Shown: piece by piece, positions 15,285 to 23,681 of the stretch | How the letters are laid out: each line of letters begins with the position of its first letter | Numbering within the stretch: the first letter of the stretch is position 1 | Source of the DNA: Allomuricauda sp. TY007 | GTDB lineage: Bacteria; Bacteroidota; Bacteroidia; Flavobacteriales; Flavobacteriaceae | Assembly (NCBI RefSeq): GCF_010468565.1 | Contig: NZ_WUEG01000002.1 | Location: 1-64,000, forward strand | DNA length: 64,000 bases | Reading direction: 5' to 3' | The notes under the pieces: generated by a model | Databases searched by the model: none | Seen by the model: only the letters and a program-made list of their open reading frames with translations | Told to the model about the DNA's origin: nothing | Position numbers and translations under genes: made by a program

Positions 15285-16157
15285 ATGTCCAACATTGGAT
15301 TGATCATAGAGGAACGCAGCCGGGATATTGGCGACTTTTTAGTGGGGAGACTGATTCCTTTCCGTAAAAAGCGCATGATAGGCCCCTTTATTTTTATAGA
15401 CCACATGGGGCCTACAAAATTAGGTCCCGAAAAATATATGGATGTGAACCAGCATCCACACATGGGCTTATCCACTTTAACATTTATGTTGGAGGGGGAA
15501 ATTATCCACGAGGACAGTCTTGGTACCCATCAACGGATAAGACCCGGTTCCGTAAACTGGATGACGGCAGGGAAGGGGGTAACCCATACCGAAAGGACCC
15601 CACAAAACATGCGCAAAGGCAACACCTTTACAGCCCATGGTTATCAGATTTGGGTAGCCTTGCCAAAGGAACTGGAGGATATGGAACCCCAATTCCACCA
15701 TATTGATGAAAAGGATATTCCCAAATGGATAGATGCCAATACGGAATTTAAATTGGTGGCCGGAGAAGGCTACGGGAAAAAATCACCTGTGCCGGTACAT
15801 TCCAACCTTTTTATGGTAGAGGTAAAAACTACAGGGGCCTATACACTCAATGTAAATGCCCAATTAAAGGGAGAAATCGGTATCTGCATTGTGGAAGGAA
15901 GCATTGAGGCTTGCGGTGAAACTGTGGGAGAAGGGAATATTCTTGTCTCCAAGGTTGAGGACACATGCAACATCAAGTTAAAACCAAATACACATTTATT
16001 GCTGTTCGGGGGCGAACCTTTTCCCGAGGAACGTTATATTTATTGGAATTTTGTCTCCTCTAGCAAAGAAAAACTGGAACAGGCCAAAAAAGCATGGAGA
16101 GATAAAACTTTTCCAATGATGGAAAACGATGATACCTATGTACCATTGCCCAACTAA
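15285..16157 (+). CDS. Pirin family protein
   Basis: The 290-residue bicupin has the pirin N-terminal motif (FIFIDHMGPTKLGP) and metal ligands HPHMGLST (His57, His59), VTHTERTP (His101) and Glu103, so the iron-binding cupin is complete. Pirins act as redox-linked regulators or as quercetin 2,3-dioxygenases; no flavonoid genes are nearby, so the role remains open. It starts 50 bp from the divergent serine hydrolase and is followed after 31 nt by the envelope operon. Confidence 0.87.
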   Translation: MSNIGLIIEERSRDIGDFLVGRLIPFRKKRMIGPFIFIDHMGPTKLGPEKYMDVNQHPHMGLSTLTFMLEGEIIHEDSLGTHQRIRPGSVNWMTAGKGVTHTERTPQNMRKGNTFTAHGYQIWVALPKELEDMEPQFHHIDEKDIPKWIDANTEFKLVAGEGYGKKSPVPVHSNLFMVEVKTTGAYTLNVNAQLKGEIGICIVEGSIEACGETVGEGNILVSKVEDTCNIKLKPNTHLLLFGGEPFPEERYIYWNFVSSSKEKLEQAKKAWRDKTFPMMENDDTYVPLPN

Positions 16158-16188
16158 AACCCTCAACCCCCGACACCCTAACCAGCCA

Positions 16189-17676
16189 ATGCCAAACAGA
16201 CCTTTATATTTTTATTCCTTGACTGCCTTTGTGCTCATACTTTTAATGGGTTCTTGCAACAAGGAAAAGCCAAAACCAAAAGAAGCTCAACTCTATTCTA
16301 AATACTGTGCCAGTTGTCACCTACCGCCCAAGATCGATGCATTGCCCAAGAATGTTTGGAAAGAATATGTGCTCCCCGCCATGATGGAACGTATGGAAGT
16401 GGAAGGCTTGTACCAAGACAACAATGTGGTAGAAGATGGTTTTAGACCCAAAATCACACTCAAAGAGTGGGCACAACTGGAAACTTATATTGTATCCAAT
16501 GCCCCAGAATATTTAGAAGCTATACCCATGCCACAAACCGACACTCTCGTACAATTTAAGACCAAAACTTATTCTTTGGATGATGAAAATGGGGCTATGG
16601 TGACCTATCTGGAGTTTTTGGACAAGGATAACGAAGTATATTACGGTGACCTTTCAGGAAATTTGGGTGTTTTTAATTTTAGTGAAGAAAAATCAACCGC
16701 TATTTACCAAGGAAAGAGTCCTGTAACATGGTATAGCAAAAAGGATTCCCTAGAAATTATCAGTGAAGTGGGCATTATCCGTCCTTCTGAATTGATCAAG
16801 GGAAAAATGATTGGAAAAGTAGGTAAAGATACCCTTTCAATGAACCACGATTTTCATAGACCGGTCCATACACTTTTGGAAGACCTTAATAATGATGGTG
16901 TACATGAACTTATAGTCAGTGAATTTGGTAATGAGACAGGGCAACTGTCCTTGATGGTCAAAAATAAATCAGGAGGGTATGACAAAAAGGTATTGCTCAA
17001 TCTTCCAGGAGCCATTAAAACTGTGATCAAGGACATGAACCATGATGGCAAAAAAGACATTGTGGCATTAATGACCCAAAGTAGGGAGAGTATTACCGCT
17101 TTCTATCAAACAGATAACCTAGTTTTTGAAGCAGAAAATATTCTGGAGTTTAGCCCTGTTTTTGGAACCAGCTGGTTTGAGTTTGTGGATTACAATGGCG
17201 ATGGTCTGGAAGATATTATTACAGTACAAGGCGATAATGCAGACATTTCCTATGTGCACAAACCCTATCATGGTATGCGAATCTATCTTAATAAAGGGAA
17301 CAATACCTATTCCGAAGCCTTCTTCTATCCCCTGCACGGTGCAACGCGGGTACTCTCTCGCGATTTTGATCAAGATGGAGACCTTGATTTTGCCCTGATC
17401 AGTACATTTCCCAACTATCAAGAGTTTCCCGAGCTTACTTTTGTCTATTTGGAAAACAAGGATTCCGACAGTTTTGAATTTACCACAAACATTTTGCAAG
17501 ATCCCTCTATGGCGCGTTGGTTTTTAATGGATGCCTCGGATATTGATAACGATGGCGACGAGGATATTGTTTTGAGCTCCTTAACTTTAGGCTTTACTCC
17601 AGTTCCTAAAGTTTTGACCGAACGTTGGAAGAACGATAATGTGGATATTATGGTATTGGAAAATGTATTGTATTGA
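16189..17676 (+). CDS. Lipoprotein with c-type haem motif and VCBS/FG-GAP repeats
   Basis: The product is 495 residues from ATG 16189, where a clean lipoprotein leader starts (LMGSC, Cys23). Next is a mini cytochrome-like segment with one haem site, YCASCHLPPK (Cys40, Cys43, His44), and then a beta-propeller of FG-GAP/VCBS repeats with Ca-binding DxNxDG-type loops (DLNNDGVHE, DMNHDGKKD, DYNGDGLED, DFDQDGDLD, DIDNDGDED). It is probably an outer-membrane or periplasmic electron-transfer or binding lipoprotein. It heads a four-gene operon; its stop overlaps the next start. Confidence 0.75.
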   Translation: MPNRPLYFYSLTAFVLILLMGSCNKEKPKPKEAQLYSKYCASCHLPPKIDALPKNVWKEYVLPAMMERMEVEGLYQDNNVVEDGFRPKITLKEWAQLETYIVSNAPEYLEAIPMPQTDTLVQFKTKTYSLDDENGAMVTYLEFLDKDNEVYYGDLSGNLGVFNFSEEKSTAIYQGKSPVTWYSKKDSLEIISEVGIIRPSELIKGKMIGKVGKDTLSMNHDFHRPVHTLLEDLNNDGVHELIVSEFGNETGQLSLMVKNKSGGYDKKVLLNLPGAIKTVIKDMNHDGKKDIVALMTQSRESITAFYQTDNLVFEAENILEFSPVFGTSWFEFVDYNGDGLEDIITVQGDNADISYVHKPYHGMRIYLNKGNNTYSEAFFYPLHGATRVLSRDFDQDGDLDFALISTFPNYQEFPELTFVYLENKDSDSFEFTTNILQDPSMARWFLMDASDIDNDGDEDIVLSSLTLGFTPVPKVLTERWKNDNVDIMVLENVLY

Positions 17677-18110
17677 AAAGGTGGACTTTTATAGCATTTC
17701 TAATTTTGATAGGGTGTTCCCAAAAAAAAGAACCCGTAGAACCCCCTGCAAAATATAAATGGTACGGCCATGAAGTCACCGCATCAGCATATAATTCCGT
17801 TTTTTGGCAAACGGATAGCATCAACCCATCCGTAGCGGCGTGGGGAGACACCTTAAAACCGGGGATGAAAAGTATTGCAGTTTCACGAGATCTAATTAAA
17901 ATGGGGCTCACTCATAACACCATGGTAAAAATAGATACCTTTCCCGACACATTTTATGTAAAGGACAAAATGCATTATCGCTGGCGTAACCGAATAGACA
18001 TTTACATGGGAAAAGACGTTAAAAAAGCACGCGAATGGGGCAGAAAAAAATTGATTATCTGTTATGCCGTTTCCATTGATTCCATAAACACCACAAATGA
18101 AGAAAACTAG
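17673..18110 (+). CDS. 3D-domain lipoprotein
   Basis: The 145-residue product begins at TTG 17673, which overlaps the TGA of the previous gene. This start is required because it alone yields the lipoprotein leader MKRWTFIAFLILIGCSQKK (Cys16). The mature part is a 3D-type double-psi barrel (VTASAYNSV, KSIAVSRDLIKMGL, RNRIDIYMGKDVKKAREWG), as in the catalytic domain of MltA and YabE-like proteins. The usual three-Asp motif is only partly visible. A role in peptidoglycan turnover is inferred from the fold and the amidase neighbour. Confidence 0.72.
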   Translation: MKRWTFIAFLILIGCSQKKEPVEPPAKYKWYGHEVTASAYNSVFWQTDSINPSVAAWGDTLKPGMKSIAVSRDLIKMGLTHNTMVKIDTFPDTFYVKDKMHYRWRNRIDIYMGKDVKKAREWGRKKLIICYAVSIDSINTTNEEN

Positions 18111-18756
18111 TTTAATTCTATGGACCTTGGCCATGGTGGCATGCTCCACTCAAAAGAAAATTGTGGACATTCCCATTATTTTTGATGAACAACGGGTTGA
18201 ACTGACCAAGGAATATTTATTAAACAGATATGAAATAGAACAGGACACTCCCTTAATAACCCCAAAAATGGTGGTTTTGCATTGGACCGCTATACCGTCC
18301 CTTAAAAAATCATTTGAAGCCTTTAACCGGTCTACCTTGCCCAACTGGCGTCCGGACATAGAAAACGTAAGTGGTCTTAATGTTTCGGCACATTTTTTAG
18401 TAGACCAAGATGGAACCATTTATCGTTTAATGCCCGAAACCACCATGGCACGCCATACAATTGGTTTAAACCATTGCGCAATCGGAATAGAAAATGTTGG
18501 TGGCACAGAGGGATTTCCCTTGACCAAGCAGCAACTCAAATCCAATATTTATTTGGTCAACTATTTGGCATCAAAATATGATATTGATTATGTAATCGGC
18601 CACCAAGAATATACCTTGTTCGAAGGGCATCCACTTTGGTTGGAAGTGGACGATGGCTATCGAACCAAAAAAACAGACCCAGGGATGGATTTTGTGGAAA
18701 AGGTAAGAAATGCCACTAAAAAATTTAACTTTAAGCCTGTTCCAACAAAACAATAG
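18097..18756 (+). CDS. N-acetylmuramoyl-L-alanine amidase (Amidase_2), lipoprotein
   Basis: The 219-residue lipoprotein (MVACS, Cys16) overlaps the 3D-domain gene by 14 nt. The amidase_2/PGRP zinc site is suggested by VVLHWTA (His62), SAHFLVDQDG (His99), MARHTIG (His120) and a C-terminal GHQEYT...KTDPGMDF segment that normally supplies the last ligand and a catalytic lysine. It would cleave the lactyl-peptide bond of peptidoglycan or of anhydro-muropeptides in the periplasm. Confidence 0.82.
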   Translation: MKKTSLILWTLAMVACSTQKKIVDIPIIFDEQRVELTKEYLLNRYEIEQDTPLITPKMVVLHWTAIPSLKKSFEAFNRSTLPNWRPDIENVSGLNVSAHFLVDQDGTIYRLMPETTMARHTIGLNHCAIGIENVGGTEGFPLTKQQLKSNIYLVNYLASKYDIDYVIGHQEYTLFEGHPLWLEVDDGYRTKKTDPGMDFVEKVRNATKKFNFKPVPTKQ

Positions 18757-18759
18757 AAA

Positions 18760-20211
18760 ATGATAAAGAAACTAATGTCTTTTGCAATCTTGGTATTGTT
18801 GGCATCCAGTATGCAGGCACAAGATGAGCTTACACCCCAATTATACGAAACCTATGAGGACTATAAAGAATCGAGCATAGGAAAACGAAGAATAAAACAT
18901 GCAGATATTCAGCCTTTGATTCAAAAATTTAAGGCCAACCCAAAATTTGAAGTACAAAAAGTAGGGGAGTCCATTCAAGGTCGAGATCTGCATTTGATCA
19001 GCATTGGTTCTGGCGACAGTAATATTTTTCTGTGGTCGCAAATGCACGGGGATGAACCAACAGCTACGCAAGCCATTTTTGATATTCTGAATTTTTTGGA
19101 CGCCCCCGAGTTCAATGAGGAGAAAGAAGCTATCCTATCCAAATTGAAGCTCCATTTTTTACCCATGCTCAATCCGGATGGGGCAGAAGTGTTCACAAGA
19201 CGTAATGCCTTGGGCATCGACATTAACCGAGATGCGTTGCGCTTGCAATCCCCAGAAGGACAAACATTGAAGCGACTCCGGGATAGTCTGGATGCAGATT
19301 TTGGCTTTAACCTTCATGATCAGAGCAAGTACTATAATGCAGAACGAACCGAAAAGCCTGCGACCATTTCCTATTTGGCCACTGCGTACAACTACGAGAA
19401 GGATATTAATGAGGTACGTGCCAATGCAATGAAGGTAATTGTTTACATGAACAAGATCATTCAAAACTATGCCCCAGGACAAGTAGGGCGTTACAGCGAT
19501 GATTTTGAACCCCGCGCTTTTGGGGACAATATTGCCAAATGGGGCACCAGCTTAATTTTGATTGAATCTGGAGGGTACCCTGATGATCCAGAGAAGCAGG
19601 AAATCCGAAAATTAAACTATGTTTCCATTCTTTCGGCATTGTATACCATTGCCAACGAATCTTTTAAAAATATTCCAATCGGAGATTACGAAAAGATACC
19701 CCGCAACGACCGTATGTTGTTCGATCTAAAGATAGAGAACGTGACCTACGAGCTTATGGGAGATGATTACATTCTTGATTTGGGCATTTTTAATCACGAG
19801 GTAGATTTGGAAGGGCACAACCAATTTTATTACAAAAGTTCAGTCGCCGACCAAGGTGATTTATCTACCTTTTACGGATATAAAACTTTTGATGCCAATG
19901 GGTATAAAATTGTTCCACCAAAGGTGGCACAAGTTACCCGTATTGAGCACCCGATGGATTTATTAAAAGACGGTGTGGCCTTCGTTAAAACAGAAAAACC
20001 GGAAAAAAGTGCATTTGTGCACTTTCCTTTGATCTTGGTAAATGATGCTTTTAAGTTGAAAAACTTTAGACTGCAACCAGGTATTAACCCTACCTTCTTT
20101 TTGGAGAAAGAGGGCAAGCTTACGCACGCCGTGATCAATGGTTTCCTAATTGACCTTTCCAAGCCTTTGGATCAGCAGAACACGGGCAATGGACTAATCA
20201 ATGGCAAATAA
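18760..20211 (+). CDS. M14 family zinc carboxypeptidase
   Basis: The 483-residue secreted protein (signal peptide to about residue 20, SMQAQ) has the metal site HGDEP (His96, Glu99) with His186 in FNLHDQSKYYN, substrate-binding NPDGAEVFTRRN...DINRD and a catalytic Glu in LILIESGGYPDD. This is a complete peptidase_M14 domain, followed by a beta-rich C-terminal region (about 330-480). It starts 3 nt after the amidase gene. The pairing with an amidase and a 3D protein suggests trimming of peptidoglycan-derived peptides (inference). Confidence 0.82.
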   Translation: MIKKLMSFAILVLLASSMQAQDELTPQLYETYEDYKESSIGKRRIKHADIQPLIQKFKANPKFEVQKVGESIQGRDLHLISIGSGDSNIFLWSQMHGDEPTATQAIFDILNFLDAPEFNEEKEAILSKLKLHFLPMLNPDGAEVFTRRNALGIDINRDALRLQSPEGQTLKRLRDSLDADFGFNLHDQSKYYNAERTEKPATISYLATAYNYEKDINEVRANAMKVIVYMNKIIQNYAPGQVGRYSDDFEPRAFGDNIAKWGTSLILIESGGYPDDPEKQEIRKLNYVSILSALYTIANESFKNIPIGDYEKIPRNDRMLFDLKIENVTYELMGDDYILDLGIFNHEVDLEGHNQFYYKSSVADQGDLSTFYGYKTFDANGYKIVPPKVAQVTRIEHPMDLLKDGVAFVKTEKPEKSAFVHFPLILVNDAFKLKNFRLQPGINPTFFLEKEGKLTHAVINGFLIDLSKPLDQQNTGNGLINGK

Positions 20212-20221
20212 ATTATCATAA

Positions 20222-20300
20222 ATAGCAAACTACCTCGGGACAAGCCCTAGAGGCATTGGTAGGAAAACATATTTTGATTTCGAGGTAAGCCTCGGAGCAT
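20222..20300. repeat. Dispersed CTACCTCGGGACAAGCC repeat
   Basis: CTACCTCGGGACAAGCCCTAGAG is followed about 45 bp later by GAGGTAAGCCTCGGAGC. The inverse of the first unit recurs near 48470 (GTCCCGAGGTAGTTGATTA), and related units occur near 7430. It lies between the M14 peptidase and DUF1080 genes. Confidence 0.55.
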
Positions 20301-20343
20301 TTAAATCTCGATTATTGAGTAAATAACCCTTTAATTTATAACA

Positions 20344-20943
20344 ATGAAGAAACAAATTTTAGTAGGATTATGCCTATTGGCAGCGCAATTTACATTCGCA
20401 CAAGAACCCATCAATCTTTTTAATGGAGAAAATCTGGACGGTTGGATCAATCATGGAGAAGAAAAATGGTTTGTGGAAGATGGTTTGCTAATCTGTGAGA
20501 GTGGCCCCAAAGGCGAATACGGATATTTGTCCACAGAAAAATTCTACAAGGATTTTGAATTGACCTTGGAATTTAAACAAGAGGCCGATGGCAACAGTGG
20601 TGTTTTTATCCGCTCTACTTTTGAAGGCACTAAAGTAACAGGATGGCAAGTAGAAGTAGCCCCTCCAGGAAAAGATACGGGTGGAATCTACGAATCCTAT
20701 GGTCGTGGTTGGTTGATCAAGCCCGACCCGGAAAAGGACAAAGCCCTGAAAATGGGGGAGTGGAACACTATGAAAATCCGTGTGGAAGGTCCCAAGGTCA
20801 CATCATGGCTGAATGGTGTGCAAATGGTACATCTGGAAGATGAAAAAATCGGGGAAGGTGAAGGAGCCATTGCCCTGCAAATACACGATGGTGGTGGTAT
20901 TCGCGTCAAATGGCGAAACATTGAACTTGTTCCTTTGGATTAA
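20344..20943 (+). CDS. DUF1080 (3-keto-disaccharide hydrolase fold) secreted protein
   Basis: The 199-residue protein has a signal peptide (ending TFAQE) and one concanavalin-like DUF1080 domain: INLFNGENLDGWINHG, DFELTLEFKQEADGNSGVFI, GGIYESYGRGW and the closing VKWRNIELVPL. DUF1080 proteins include 3-keto-glucoside hydrolases, but many are only carbohydrate-binding. It is convergent with a second DUF1080 gene across a hairpin element. Confidence 0.82.
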   Translation: MKKQILVGLCLLAAQFTFAQEPINLFNGENLDGWINHGEEKWFVEDGLLICESGPKGEYGYLSTEKFYKDFELTLEFKQEADGNSGVFIRSTFEGTKVTGWQVEVAPPGKDTGGIYESYGRGWLIKPDPEKDKALKMGEWNTMKIRVEGPKVTSWLNGVQMVHLEDEKIGEGEGAIALQIHDGGGIRVKWRNIELVPLD

Positions 20944-20951
20944 GAAAAAAG

Positions 20952-21091
20952 AAAGAGGCTGTCTAAAATGTCGATTTTCGTCAACCAGAACTTGATTTAG
21001 GTTCTCATAGCGATTTGTTTATCAGTATGATGAGATTCTGAAATAAATTCAGAATGACGCATTTCAATACTTTTTAGACAGCCTCTTTTTT
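20952..21091. repeat. MITE-like inverted-repeat element / shared terminator
   Basis: A perfect 17-bp inverted repeat (AAAGAGGCTGTCTAAAA at 20952-20968, its complement at 21072-21088, then T-run) encloses 103 bp. The inside has another short palindrome (GATTCTGAAATAAATTCAGAATGACG region, near 21031). It sits exactly between two convergent genes and may terminate both. Confidence 0.6.
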
Positions 21092-21108
21092 ATATGAATG
21101 TTGAATTC

Positions 21109-22056
21109 TTATTTCTTTAATGGGGTCACTTCAAAAGCTCTATACTCAATAGGGCCGTGGTCTCCTTGGATCATAAATGGACCGGGTTCTCCTTCTTTAC
21201 TGTCCAAAGCTCCTCCTGTAATTCCGGGAATCGTGGCATCAGAAATCACTGTTTTTCCGTTTAGCGTTATGGTAACCCTTCGCCCTATCAAAGTAATGTC
21301 ATAGGTCTGCCATTCACCGGCAGGTTTGGATGCATTTTCATTGGGTTCCAAAAAGCCGTACACACCACCTAAATAAATATCCGATGGTTCCAAACCTTCG
21401 CTATCCACAATCTGAACTTCGTAGCGACCGCGCAAGTAGATTCCGCTGTTACTTCCTTTTGGGTAACGAAATTCTACGTGTAGTTTAAAGTCTTGGAATT
21501 TTTCATCCGTAATCAGGTTGGAACCTGACTCAGGACTGGTCAAAACACCGTCCTTAACCACCCATTGGTTCTTTTCGCCATCTACATGCCAACCCGAAAG
21601 GTCTTTTCCGTTGAACACATCAATGGTTTTTCCCCATTTTGGATTCTCGGTGTATTCCAATTCCGGTGCTTTTACGCCAGTCCAATCAATTATGGAACCA
21701 TCTGTATAAATTAATGTGCCTTTTAATGTTTCACCTTGCAATTCACCATGAAAGATCATGTCGCTTCCCTTGGGCTCCCATTGGTTGGGAATACTAAAGG
21801 TAAATTTGTTGTCTCCATAAGTTTCTATTTCGGCAATAGGTCTTGCGCTACCAAAAGCGAAGACAAAACGGCCCAAAAGTGTCGCAGTTCCCGAATGTTT
21901 AATTTCCAGCCAAGAAGGGGAGGTCTTCCCCATAAAATCCATTTCTAGGTCCCATCTTCCCTCTAACGGACTGATGTGCTGGGCATAAAGACTGCTGGTA
22001 AAACCTAAAAGTAAGGTGCAAATAAAAGTGTAAATCGTTTTTCTTTGGGTTATCAT
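21109..22056 (-). CDS. DUF1080 secreted protein with N-terminal extra domain
   Basis: The 315-residue secreted protein (signal peptide ending SLYAQH) has an N-terminal beta domain of about 110 residues (PLEGRWDLEMDFMGKTSPSW...GTLIYTDG) and then the DUF1080 concanavalin-like domain: IDVFNGKDLSGWHVDG, FKLHVEFRYPKGSNSGIYLRG, GGVYGFLEP. The conserved YxxQ-type surface is kept. It is probably active on or binds secreted saccharides. It is convergent with the shorter DUF1080 gene, but the domain make-up differs, so this is not a recent tandem duplication. Confidence 0.82.
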   Translation of the reverse strand: MITQRKTIYTFICTLLLGFTSSLYAQHISPLEGRWDLEMDFMGKTSPSWLEIKHSGTATLLGRFVFAFGSARPIAEIETYGDNKFTFSIPNQWEPKGSDMIFHGELQGETLKGTLIYTDGSIIDWTGVKAPELEYTENPKWGKTIDVFNGKDLSGWHVDGEKNQWVVKDGVLTSPESGSNLITDEKFQDFKLHVEFRYPKGSNSGIYLRGRYEVQIVDSEGLEPSDIYLGGVYGFLEPNENASKPAGEWQTYDITLIGRRVTITLNGKTVISDATIPGITGGALDSKEGEPGPFMIQGDHGPIEYRAFEVTPLKK

Positions 22057-22129
22057 ATGAATGTTTAGTTTGTTTGCTGAACAAGATACGATTAATCCAA
22101 AAATTAACTAGCCGTTATAGTACTAGAAC

Positions 22130-23218
22130 CTATTCGCAACCACCGGTAAAACCATTGGCGCTAAACTTGGTCTGAACAGCTCCTTTTAGGCTGTTGTGCG
22201 TTAACTGGATCACTAGGTTACTTTCGCCACTTCCATCACGTTTTGGGGTGCAGTATTCAAAAAGGTAGTAGCTTCCCGCTTGTTCCTCTACGCGTTGTGA
22301 AATATTGTTGAAGGTATTTTCCAATTCTTCCGAATTACTGGCAAAAACACTGGCTGTTTTCCCGATTTGCTCCAAAACTTCGGTATCTATTTCGGCTCCT
22401 AGCCCAATGGTGAAGTAGGAAATATTGCTATCGGCTTCCTCAACTGCACGTAAAGCATCGGATTCTTTGTATCTCGAAGCTTGATCGGTTCCATCGGTGA
22501 ACAATACCACGGATGCCGCGTTGATTACTTCTGAGTTTTCATCAAGTAAGCCCTCGGCAATGTCTGTTGATTTGATCACGGCACCGTACAAATCAGTAGA
22601 TGGGTCGTTGCTGATATCGGTTGTAATACCATCTACAGAAGCTGTCAATTCGGCAGCGGATGATGTTAAGGGGTTTAATAAATGAAGTTCGTCCTCACCA
22701 TCAAACCAATAAATGGCCATTTTGAAGGATTCCGTTGCCGGGGTTGGCATTACATTGTTGATGAAGCTGTTGGTGGCCGCTTTTAATTCATCCAAACTAC
22801 TTTCCAATACGCTATTGCTCAAATCCAGTACTAAAAGAGTGTTGTTGTTAAATACTTGTGAGTTTGGCGAAATTCGCGCAAAGGATTCCGAAGGGGATAT
22901 GGGTTCAAAACAATCATCGTTTCGTCCTTGTTCGTATATGGAGAACTGTTCGGCAGATAATCCTGAGATAGGATTCCCCATCAAATCTGAAACTCTGAAT
23001 AGCACGGAAACTTTTCCGGGCAAAGTGGTGAATTCATCTTGTATGGACAACAAAAGTTCGTTTTCCCCAAAACCGAGGCAATCATCCGGTTCTTCACCAA
23101 GTCCCAGTTCCTTGTCGTTAATATCAAAGCTGACATCATCATCTGCATTTCCGCAAGAAAATAAAATAAGGCTAAACAATATTGGGAATGTAAACTGAAG
23201 TATGTTTTTCATTTTCAT
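22130..23218 (-). CDS. VWA-domain lipoprotein
   Basis: The 362-residue lipoprotein (lipobox LFSCG, then an acidic tether NADDDVSFDINDKE) carries a von Willebrand A domain with a complete MIDAS: DLSNS (DxSxS), a Thr in STDLYGAV and FTDGTDQ. An N-terminal beta region (about 40-120) precedes it. It should be a metal-dependent adhesion or scaffold protein on the outer membrane. ATG 23218 (MKMK) or ATG 23212 could be the start. It appears monocistronic. Confidence 0.8.
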   Translation of the reverse strand: MKMKNILQFTFPILFSLILFSCGNADDDVSFDINDKELGLGEEPDDCLGFGENELLLSIQDEFTTLPGKVSVLFRVSDLMGNPISGLSAEQFSIYEQGRNDDCFEPISPSESFARISPNSQVFNNNTLLVLDLSNSVLESSLDELKAATNSFINNVMPTPATESFKMAIYWFDGEDELHLLNPLTSSAAELTASVDGITTDISNDPSTDLYGAVIKSTDIAEGLLDENSEVINAASVVLFTDGTDQASRYKESDALRAVEEADSNISYFTIGLGAEIDTEVLEQIGKTASVFASNSEELENTFNNISQRVEEQAGSYYLFEYCTPKRDGSGESNLVIQLTHNSLKGAVQTKFSANGFTGGCE

Positions 23219-23419
23219 AAAAGTTAAGGTTCTGCATGCACAACGTTGAAATTGACCGAAAAGTATTTATAACCTCAAGAATAAAATTAAAGAAAAGTTA
23301 AAAGAAACATGGGCTTGTTAAAATAATAGGGATACAAGCTATTTTTAATATTTTCACGCCAATAAAACCTACCAACCTATCTAACCAACAACAAACAATA
23401 ACGCTAATAGGTTGATATT

Positions 23420-23680
23420 ATGACTATACTTTTGTTCGGTGCCACCAAAGATATTATTGGAACGCCCACACTATCTGTTCCAACGGCAAGTTTAAGCGGC
23501 AGAAAAATTCCAAATACCGTAGGGGAACTCAAAAAATTTCTTGAAAATACATATCCAGAACTTAAATCCATTTCCAAAGTGACCGTTGCAGTAAACCAGA
23601 ATTACGCTTCGGACAATGAGAGAATAAATTCTTATGATGAAATAGCCCTGATTCCTCCGCCCGAATCCGGTAAATTTTAG
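23420..23680 (+). CDS. MoaD/ThiS-like ubiquitin-fold protein without diglycine tail
   Basis: The 86-residue protein has the beta-grasp features of the MoaD/ThiS family: ILLFGATKDIIGTPTLSV, the NTVGELKKFLENTYPEL helix and VNQNYASDNERINSYDEIALIPPPESG. MoaD proteins end in ...SGG, the Gly-Gly that is adenylated and thiocarboxylated; here the protein ends ESGKF. As read, it cannot be a normal sulfur carrier. No other molybdopterin genes are in the window. It could be a divergent subfamily or a decaying gene. It is convergent, with one base separating it from the hydrolase stop. Confidence 0.68.
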   Translation: MTILLFGATKDIIGTPTLSVPTASLSGRKIPNTVGELKKFLENTYPELKSISKVTVAVNQNYASDNERINSYDEIALIPPPESGKF

Positions 23681-23681
23681 G

